A DNA stretch of 9,373 nt from Blastocatellia bacterium (lineage in GTDB: Bacteria > Acidobacteriota > Blastocatellia > Pyrinomonadales > Pyrinomonadaceae): contig JACDAY010000224.1 in assembly GCA_013695195.1 (NCBI GenBank), forward strand, positions 1-9,373. The letters are read 5' to 3'. How positions within the stretch are numbered: the stretch's first letter is position 1; each line of letters starts with the position of its first letter. The translations under genes were made by a program, and so were the position numbers. Positions 1 through 5,620 of this stretch are shown here, in pieces. Under the pieces are notes generated by a model. That model was not told the origin of the DNA. It did not search any database and worked only from the letters and a program-made list of their open reading frames with translations.

Positions 1-2
1 TA

Positions 3-19
3 GCCGGCAGTTTGCCGGC
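3..19. repeat. Short GC-rich hairpin at left edge
   Basis: A perfect 7-bp inverted repeat, GCCGGCA and TGCCGGC, is separated by a 3-nt GTT loop. It could be the stem of a terminator for a gene ending just left of the window (the first three bases read TAG), but no T-run follows directly on the plus strand, so a terminator role is unproven. Confidence 0.4.
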
Positions 20-26
20 CCACGCA

Positions 27-130
27 GATTTTGGATTTTAGATTTTGGATTTTGGATTTCTGCGCATAGACTGTTTGAGCGCCTTTAGGATTTCTTCAAT
101 CTAAAATCCGCAATCCGAAATCCAAAAATC
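27..130. repeat. Imperfect inverted repeat of GATTTTGGATTT units
   Basis: The left arm (27-59) is built of GATTTTGGATTT/TAGATTTT units. The right arm (98-130) is the near reverse complement, made of AATCTAAAATCC and AATCCGAAATCC units. The arms flank a unique segment of about 38 nt. The right arm ends only 2 nt before the kinase start codon, so it forms the mRNA leader of that gene. A related half-unit (AAATCTAAAATCG) precedes the hydrolase start at 7651. This resembles dispersed intergenic repeats common in environmental Acidobacteriota genomes, but copy number cannot be judged from one window. No clear promoter is seen: a TTGAGC at 75-80 has no good -10 partner. Confidence 0.6.
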
Positions 131-132
131 GT

Positions 133-2577
133 ATGATTGGTTCGCAGATAAACCAATACAAAATTCAGGAAAAGATCGGCTCAGGCGGACAAGGCACGGT
201 TTATAAGGCGCTCGACACCAAGCTAAACCGAACCGTTGTAATCAAAATTCTGCCGCCGGAAGTTACCGCAAAGACAGCAAATTTCAAACGCTTCGAACGC
301 GAAGCCCAGCTTTGTTCTCAACTCGATCATCCCAACATCTGCACAATTTACGATTTCCACAACGAAAATGGCGTTTTCTATATTGCTATGCAATACGTCG
401 AGGGGAAAAACGTGCGGCAGCTCGTTTCGGGCAGGCCGCTCGAATTGAAAAGCGCTTTATCTATCGCAATTCAAGTTACCGACGCGCTCGCCTACGCTCA
501 TTCGAAAAGTATTATTCACCGCGACATTAAGGCCGGAAATATTATGGTTTCGTCGAACGGGCAGGCCAAAATACTGGATTTCGGTCTCGCCAAGCTTCTC
601 GAGGACGAATTTGAAGACCGTAACAGAGGGCAGGATAAATCTCAGATCACCGAGCTCGGTATTCCATACGGCACAGCGACTTATGCCGCTCCGGAGCAGG
701 CAAAAGGGGAACGGGCCGATGCACGCTCGGACATTTTCTCAACCGGCGTGCTGCTTTACGAAATGCTCACCGGCATCTGGGCTTTTCAGGGGAAAACGGT
801 TATAGACGTCCGCCATCAGGTTTTGTACGGCACGCCGAAACCTCTTGAACAGGTTCGTCAAGAGCCGCTTCCGCCGCAGCTTCAGCAAATCGTCGATAAA
901 GCTCTTGCAAAGGATCCAAAGGACCGTTACCAGAAGATCTCGGCGATGCGTGACGATCTTCGTTCCGTTCTTCAGAACATAGCCGGCACTCAGCTTATGC
1001 AGGGCGATACGTTTGTTCCTAGCCACGTTGACAGCGGAGTTTTCACGCGTGCCCTGAATTGGTTTACCGGCAAGTCCGTGCCTGAAATTACTACCGGCCG
1101 CACATCGTCCGGTTCCAACCCGCCTTCTTTTATGCCTGATATAAATCTGACGGCGACGGGACAGGAAAAGAAAAGCGTGGCGATCCTGCCGTTCAAGAAT
1201 CTGGGACAGGACGAAGGAGCAAATTTTTACGAATTTGCATTGGCGGACGCTGTAATAACTGAGCTTGCTCAGATCAGGTCGATCATCGTCCGCCCGAGCT
1301 CCGTTATCGCAAAATATCAGGGCAGAGAAATCGATCCGCGCGACGCGGGCCGCGAGATGCGGGTTCACGCTGCCTTATCTGCCGGCTTTTTGCGCAGCGG
1401 TGAAAAATTGCGTGTTACTGCCCAACTTTTGGATGTGGTGTCGGGGGACATTTTATGGAGTGACCGCATCGACGCCGAGGGTTCCGACATTTTAGCCATC
1501 CAGGACAGCATTGCGCAAAGGATTCTGGAAGGCCTGCGTCTCGAATTGTCCGACGGCGATCTGGAAAAACTCGGACGGCGGGCTACAGACAACACCGAGG
1601 CATGGGAAGAATACCTGCGCGGCCGCGATAATTTCGGGCGTTTCATTTTTCGCACCCTCGCGGTCGACGACTGTGACGCCGCGATACAGAATTTTAAAAA
1701 TGCTATCGAGCTCGACTCGCATTTTGCGCTTGCCTACAGCGGGCTCGGCGCCTGCTATGCCAACCGGTTTTTCAAAGGCCTGGGCGAAGCTGAGGATTAT
1801 ACGTATGCCGAAACCGCTTTCAGTAAGGCGTTTTTCTACGATCCTAACGTCGTCGAAGCCCGCGTGCTGATGGTGATGATCTATATGGCACGCGGCGAAA
1901 AGAAAAAGGCCCGTTCCGAGATCGAGATACTGCAAAAGCAGTTTCCGAACGAACCGCCGCTTTATTTTATGAAAGGCGTAATGCATCGCCTCGACGGCGA
2001 GTACGAGGAATCGTTAAAGGCATTTGAAAAACTTTCACGGCTCGATCCGGCGGCTCGGGCGGTTTCCGCTTATAATCGCGCCCGTATATTTATTTACAAA
2101 GAAGACTACGAGCAGGCAATCCAGGAAATCGAACGCGGTGAAAAGGTTGAGCCTGATCATCCGATGTTGGCAATATTTCGTTCCGGTGTCTATTACTTTC
2201 GCGGCGACACTCAGGATGCGGTTGATTTGATGGCCAAAGTTCTGGAAGAAAACCCGCAGATGGATGGGATCAGGCCGCTGTACGCAATTTATCTCGCAGG
2301 TGCCGGTCGAGCCGAAGATGCGAAAGCCCAGCTTACCGAAGACGTCGTCGCTATTTCCCGTGCCGACCACGATATGGCATACTGGGTCGCATCGACATAT
2401 GCCCTGCTTGGCGATATGGAGGCGGCATTCAAATGGCTGAACCGCGCTGTCAGGCTCGGCAACGAAAACAAACCGCACTTTGAGCATGACAGGAATCTCA
2501 ATTCCCTACGCGACGATCCGCGTTTTGCTGAAATAATTGGCAAAATGGGCAAACAGGAAAAGGGTTCTTCGACCTAG
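133..2577 (+). CDS. Ser/Thr protein kinase with TolB-like domain and TPR repeats
   Basis: This is a cytosolic Hanks-type protein kinase that phosphorylates Ser/Thr on unknown protein targets. The kinase domain spans about residues 9-280. It has a glycine loop (GSGGQG, 16-21), ATP-binding Lys38 in VVIK, a probable helix-C Glu57, catalytic HRD (129-131) with Asn136, DFG (149-151), APE (186-188) and helix-F Asp200. All catalytic residues are present, so it should be active. Residues 347-470 (from KSVAILPF) match the TolB-like N-terminal domain often found with TPRs in adenylate-cyclase and kinase sensors. From about 485 to 780 come degenerate TPR helix pairs. There is no signal peptide and no membrane segment between kinase and TolB-like parts, unlike PASTA kinases, so it is probably soluble. 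The ATG follows repeat sequence directly, without a Shine-Dalgarno. lpxK follows after 22 nt and is probably cotranscribed. Confidence 0.93.
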   Translation: MIGSQINQYKIQEKIGSGGQGTVYKALDTKLNRTVVIKILPPEVTAKTANFKRFEREAQLCSQLDHPNICTIYDFHNENGVFYIAMQYVEGKNVRQLVSGRPLELKSALSIAIQVTDALAYAHSKSIIHRDIKAGNIMVSSNGQAKILDFGLAKLLEDEFEDRNRGQDKSQITELGIPYGTATYAAPEQAKGERADARSDIFSTGVLLYEMLTGIWAFQGKTVIDVRHQVLYGTPKPLEQVRQEPLPPQLQQIVDKALAKDPKDRYQKISAMRDDLRSVLQNIAGTQLMQGDTFVPSHVDSGVFTRALNWFTGKSVPEITTGRTSSGSNPPSFMPDINLTATGQEKKSVAILPFKNLGQDEGANFYEFALADAVITELAQIRSIIVRPSSVIAKYQGREIDPRDAGREMRVHAALSAGFLRSGEKLRVTAQLLDVVSGDILWSDRIDAEGSDILAIQDSIAQRILEGLRLELSDGDLEKLGRRATDNTEAWEEYLRGRDNFGRFIFRTLAVDDCDAAIQNFKNAIELDSHFALAYSGLGACYANRFFKGLGEAEDYTYAETAFSKAFFYDPNVVEARVLMVMIYMARGEKKKARSEIEILQKQFPNEPPLYFMKGVMHRLDGEYEESLKAFEKLSRLDPAARAVSAYNRARIFIYKEDYEQAIQEIERGEKVEPDHPMLAIFRSGVYYFRGDTQDAVDLMAKVLEENPQMDGIRPLYAIYLAGAGRAEDAKAQLTEDVVAISRADHDMAYWVASTYALLGDMEAAFKWLNRAVRLGNENKPHFEHDRNLNSLRDDPRFAEIIGKMGKQEKGSST

Positions 2578-2599
2578 GTAAGTGCTTGCTTTTTAATCT

Positions 2600-3799
2600 A
2601 TGAAAAAGAACCCGATCGCTGCCGCTCGCGGTTCTGACAAGGTCACACCCTGGCTGCCTGGAAGGTTTCTGCCAAATCGGTTAACAACAATATTAAAGCC
2701 TTTCGGCTGGCTCTACGGAAAAATTACTAATACCCGAAATGCCCTTTATGACCGAGGTATTTTTGAATCGCATTCGCTTGGGGCTAGAACGATCAGCATC
2801 GGCAATATCACGGCCGGCGGCACGGGAAAAACGCCGCTTGTCGCTTTTGTCGCGGAACTTTTGGCAGAGCAAGGTGAACGAGTTTGCATACTGACGCGTG
2901 GATACGGGCGTGAAAATCCGCGTTCGAGAGTGTTGGTTTCAGATGGTGAAAAGATTTTGGCAGATGTTCGAAGAGCAGGCGATGAGCCGTTTGAACTTGC
3001 TCAAAAGCTTATCGGCAAGGCTCTGGTGATCGCCGATGCGGACCGGATTTCCGCTGCGAAATGGGCGCTTAACAAGTTTGGCGTAACGGTTTTTGTACTC
3101 GATGACGCCTTTCAGAATCGCAAAGTAAAACGCGTTTTAGATATTATCTGTATCGATGCTACTAATCCATTCGGCAACGGCAAAATGCTGCCCGCTGGAA
3201 TTTTGCGCGAGCCGTTAAAGAATCTGAAACGCGCAAATGCAATTGTGATTACGCGCGCGAACTTAACTGAGAATGTTGAAAATCTCAAATCTCAGATTTC
3301 AAAGCTGAATCCTTTGTCATTGATTTTTCTGATGGAAAATCGCATTGCCCGATTGCGCGCACTGGAGGATTTTCACGCAAAGCCGCAAAGATCGCAAACC
3401 GGGCCAGAAAAACCTGCAGATGAGTTAGGCTGGAACCAATTGCGCTCTAAAAAAGCCGATCCGGCTGTGAATGACGAGGTTCGAGTAACAGCATTTTGTG
3501 CGTTGGGAAATCCGTACAATTTCTTCATTCAGGTTATGGCTGCGTTTGACGAAGACTCGATGGAGGAATTTGATTTGTCAATAATAAGACCTTTTCCAGA
3601 TCATCACTTCTACACTCAAAAGAACATTGATGCTCTCCAAAAACAGGCAAACGAATGTAATATCGATGCTCTCGTAACAACAGCGAAAGACGCTGTGAAA
3701 TTGAAAGATTTGAAGTTTGAAATTCCTTGTTATGTGATCGCAATCGAAGCAACCATAAAGGACGAAAAAAGCATTCGCGATTTAATCATCGCTTCTTAG
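2600..3799 (+). CDS. lpxK: Tetraacyldisaccharide 4'-kinase (lipid A 4'-kinase)
   Basis: LpxK phosphorylates the 4' position of the tetraacyl-disaccharide 1-phosphate to make lipid IVA, an inner-membrane step of the Raetz pathway. The Walker A loop is GNITAGGTGKTP (68-79). GDEP (127-130) carries family-conserved acidic residues. DDAFQNR (168-174) corresponds to the usual DDGFQHR, with Gly to Ala and His to Asn changes. PFPDHH (331-336) is the conserved late histidine motif, and TTAKDAVK (360-367) matches the C-terminal TT-KD motif. The hydrophobic N-terminal stretch around 30-41 fits membrane association. At 399 residues it is longer than a typical LpxK (about 320-360). The excess is mostly a low-complexity linker near 255-293 that contains translated repeat DNA. 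The start is the only in-frame Met before the conserved core. There is no clear Shine-Dalgarno, which suggests dependence on transcription and translation from the kinase gene. Confidence 0.93.
   Translation: MKKNPIAAARGSDKVTPWLPGRFLPNRLTTILKPFGWLYGKITNTRNALYDRGIFESHSLGARTISIGNITAGGTGKTPLVAFVAELLAEQGERVCILTRGYGRENPRSRVLVSDGEKILADVRRAGDEPFELAQKLIGKALVIADADRISAAKWALNKFGVTVFVLDDAFQNRKVKRVLDIICIDATNPFGNGKMLPAGILREPLKNLKRANAIVITRANLTENVENLKSQISKLNPLSLIFLMENRIARLRALEDFHAKPQRSQTGPEKPADELGWNQLRSKKADPAVNDEVRVTAFCALGNPYNFFIQVMAAFDEDSMEEFDLSIIRPFPDHHFYTQKNIDALQKQANECNIDALVTTAKDAVKLKDLKFEIPCYVIAIEATIKDEKSIRDLIIAS
3276..3303. repeat. AATCTCAAATCTCAGATTTC-type repeat inside lpxK
   Basis: Within lpxK lies an imperfect inverted repeat, TTGAAAATCT against AGATTTCAA, containing tandem AATCTCA-like units. 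It is translated as roughly residues 226-235 (NLKSQISK). Short units of this kind are typical of intergenic repeats, and the translation is a familiar artefact of such repeats. Here the frame remains open. Confidence 0.4.
3371..3399. repeat. CGCAAAG tandem-type repeat inside lpxK
   Basis: The segment begins TTTCACGCAAAG and carries three CGCAAA(G/C) units at 8- to 9-nt spacing (3376, 3384, 3393). It matches the TTTCACGCAAAGnCGCAAAG motif that I know as a dispersed intergenic repeat in many environmental bacterial genomes. It is translated as FHAKPQRSQ (about residues 258-266) in the extra linker of LpxK and does not break the frame. Confidence 0.55.
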
Positions 3800-3914
3800 C
3801 CGGCGGTTCGTTTTTATCGCCCCAGTAAAATGCTCTGACGACCAGAACGTAGACCAGGATACTCAACCCGAGCAATATGAAAAAGAAAACTATTAACCAG
3901 GCCATCGGTGTCAT
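3786..3914 (-). CDS. Small single-pass membrane protein, 42 residues, unknown function
   Basis: This short gene encodes a 42-residue protein beginning MTPMAWLIVFFFILLG. One strongly hydrophobic segment (about 5-26) is followed by a basic, proline-containing tail ending AKKR. That suggests a single transmembrane helix, probably with the C terminus in the cytoplasm. Three things argue it is real. Its ATG overlaps the stop of the upstream transporter gene in an ATGA junction. An AAGGAG Shine-Dalgarno lies 11 nt upstream, although most neighbouring genes lack one. The composition is clearly that of a membrane protein. Its last 14 bp overlap the 3' end of lpxK on the opposite strand. It may be an accessory subunit of the preceding transporter, but no family is recognised. 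It vaguely recalls small oxidase-assembly proteins, which I do not claim. Confidence 0.7.
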   Translation of the reverse strand: MTPMAWLIVFFFILLGLSILVYVLVVRAFYWGDKNEPPAKKR

Positions 3915-5137
3915 ATTGATGTGGTCTCCTTGTTTTCTTTCGGCTCGAGCAGTCCGGTGAATAAACCTCGGCTGTCCGTGTGATCGAGAATGTGTTTATA
4001 AAGTACCGTGAGCAGCGCAACGACCGGGATCGCGATAAACACGCCGGGAATTCCCGCAACCTGCTCGCCGGCCAGCACCGAAAGAATTATCGCCAGCGGA
4101 TGCAGATGAATGCCTTCGCGGACGATTCGCGGATAGAAAACGTAATCCTGGGCGACACGCAGAGCTCCGAGGAAAACACCCGTCCATAATGCCTGCCAGC
4201 CGGATTCCAAACCGGCAACCGAAATTGCGAGAACCGCAATCGTCAATGGGCCGAGCAGCGGGATCAATTCCAGCAAGCCGGCCAGGATTCCGAGAAGCAG
4301 CGCATAATCGTTTCCTAGAAGGTAAAAACCGATAGTACAGATTACACCGATCAAAACACAGGAAATTATTTGCGCGCGTGCGTAAGCGGTAAGCGTGTCA
4401 TTGACATCGGAAATTACAGAATCAATTCGCGTTCGCCATTCTCCGACCGGAACAACGCGCAGGACGCCGACGCGGAATAGATGAGCGTCCTTCAAGAAGA
4501 AAAACGCGAGGATCGGCACGAGTATAAGCCAAGGCAAATACGTCAGGATATAAACCGCGCTTACGCCCAGAAACGTAGTTATGAAGGTTCCCGCGTCTTC
4601 GAGAAAGGTATTTATTTTCTCATTGACCTGAGTCTGTACGCCTTCGGAAACTCTCATATTGGCCAATCGGCGATTCAGATCATTAATATTTGTTTGTATT
4701 GAGGTCGTGTATGCAGGAACATTTGCAACAAATGTTTTGGTTTGTTCGGCCACGCGCGGTGCCAAATAATAAGCCGACATGCCCAGAATCGAGAACAATA
4801 TTACAAACGAGAGAGCGATTGCAAGAGAGCGCGACATCATCCTGCCGTAACTGCGTTGAACAAACGGACGCTGGATCAGATCGACCAGCGGATTAATAAT
4901 ATAAGCGAGAAAGATCGCCAAAACTATCATGAAGAACAGGTATGTAAGCGATGAAAGCAGGGCGCCGAGAAAATCCTTGACCGCGAGAAGCAGTAGAACC
5001 ACGACTGCCACACGAACAATTGAGCGGACGGACGGCGATGTCGATACAAGCGAGACGCGCTGTATATCGCCGGATGTATCGCCGAGGATATTTTCGTTCG
5101 TAATTTCCGGTTTCTCGTCTTCTTTTTCTTCGCTCAT
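3911..5137 (-). CDS. AI-2E family transporter (PerM/TqsA-like, UPF0118)
   Basis: This polytopic inner-membrane protein of 408 residues belongs to the AI-2E exporter/PerM superfamily. Members include the TqsA autoinducer-2 exporter and Na+/H+ antiporter-like or permease proteins, so the substrate cannot be assigned. An acidic cytosolic N terminus (1-37) leads into hydrophobic segments near 41-62, 65-84, 104-127, 190-216, 255-275, 278-308, 313-328 and 347-380. A long, mostly polar region (128-188) separates the third and fourth segments, as is typical. Hallmarks are LLELIPLLGP (288-297), RVAQDYVFYPRIV (327-339) and the terminal LHPLAIILSVLAGEQVAGI (345-363), equivalent to the family's hPl..lls...G....G..G motif. 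It starts 9 nt after the stop of the lipoprotein gene and overlaps the next gene by 4 bp. The length is a little over the usual 340-380 because of both tails. Confidence 0.9.
   Translation of the reverse strand: MSEEKEDEKPEITNENILGDTSGDIQRVSLVSTSPSVRSIVRVAVVVLLLLAVKDFLGALLSSLTYLFFMIVLAIFLAYIINPLVDLIQRPFVQRSYGRMMSRSLAIALSFVILFSILGMSAYYLAPRVAEQTKTFVANVPAYTTSIQTNINDLNRRLANMRVSEGVQTQVNEKINTFLEDAGTFITTFLGVSAVYILTYLPWLILVPILAFFFLKDAHLFRVGVLRVVPVGEWRTRIDSVISDVNDTLTAYARAQIISCVLIGVICTIGFYLLGNDYALLLGILAGLLELIPLLGPLTIAVLAISVAGLESGWQALWTGVFLGALRVAQDYVFYPRIVREGIHLHPLAIILSVLAGEQVAGIPGVFIAIPVVALLTVLYKHILDHTDSRGLFTGLLEPKENKETTSI
3926..3931 (-). promoter_or_regulatory. Shine-Dalgarno of the small membrane protein gene
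   Basis: AAGGAG on the minus strand lies 11 nt before the ATG at 3914, inside the 3' end of the AI-2E transporter gene. The spacing is slightly long. Together with the ATGA stop/start overlap it supports translation of the 42-codon gene. Confidence 0.6.
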
Positions 5138-5146
5138 TGGCTTGTT

Positions 5147-5620
5147 TTATCTATTTGAATTTGTGTTCTTTGCCATTATCTCACTTTCAGTTTTTGAAAA
5201 GTCTTGAAAAGCAAATCTGTCGGTAAACACTTTAAGATTTTCGGGTAAGGATCGATAGTTGGATGCAAGGATAATTACTTTCCCGTCGTCGGACAAACGC
5301 TTCCGGTTGGTTTCTGCGGGTGCATAAGTATTAACAAACTTTCTGTCGTCCGCATCCATATCCGCTGTGTCCTTGCGCCGGAATGCGTATATGTAATTAA
5401 AATCCGCATTGCGCATCGCCTGAATATCGTTTTCGAAATTGTCAGCCGGGGTTTGGGCATTCGAAATCGGGACAGGCGTTTCTGGAGCAGAGTTCAGTAT
5501 TCTCTGATTCGGGCCGCAGGCCATGGCGGACAAAGATAGAAGTAAAGCCAAAGCGCCGGGAACAACCCTTTCTCCGTGTCTCCCTTTCGCCTTGTCTTTT
5601 TGTATAAAGCTAGTTGGCAT
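5147..5620 (-). CDS. Putative lipoprotein of unknown function
   Basis: This protein has 157 residues and no recognised family. A basic n-region (8-18) and a hydrophobic stretch (19-34, VVPGALALLLSLSAMA) precede Cys35. The residues before Cys (AMA) fit a relaxed rather than canonical lipobox, so a lipoprotein is likely but not certain. A short Pro/Ala/Asn linker (about 40-60) leads to a small soluble domain rich in charged and aromatic residues (FNYIYAFRRKD, FVNTYAP, NYRSLPENL). That domain probably lies in the periplasm. The ATG overlaps the end of the upstream GT-C-like gene by 11 bp, with only a weak GGA Shine-Dalgarno, which implies translational coupling. The n-region (KDKAKGRHGER) is encoded by purine-rich DNA resembling a GGGAGACACGGAGAAAGGG repeat, so the N terminus may be repeat-derived. 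Confidence 0.72.
   Translation of the reverse strand: MPTSFIQKDKAKGRHGERVVPGALALLLSLSAMACGPNQRILNSAPETPVPISNAQTPADNFENDIQAMRNADFNYIYAFRRKDTADMDADDRKFVNTYAPAETNRKRLSDDGKVIILASNYRSLPENLKVFTDRFAFQDFSKTESEIMAKNTNSNR

Noticed and set aside
739..1368. 209-codon minus-strand ORF opposite the kinase gene
   Set aside because: It lies wholly antisense to a kinase/TolB-like region with clear motifs. Its translation is basic and low in recognisable structure, and nothing around it supports expression.
1492..1986. 164-codon minus-strand ORF inside the kinase gene
   Set aside because: It is antisense to the TPR region, has no ribosome site or domain, and is the sort of shadow expected in GC-biased coding DNA.
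3371..3399. CRISPR-like array suggested by regular CGCAAAG units
   Set aside because: The units are 7 nt at 8-9 nt spacing with no spacer-length sequence between them and no cas genes nearby.
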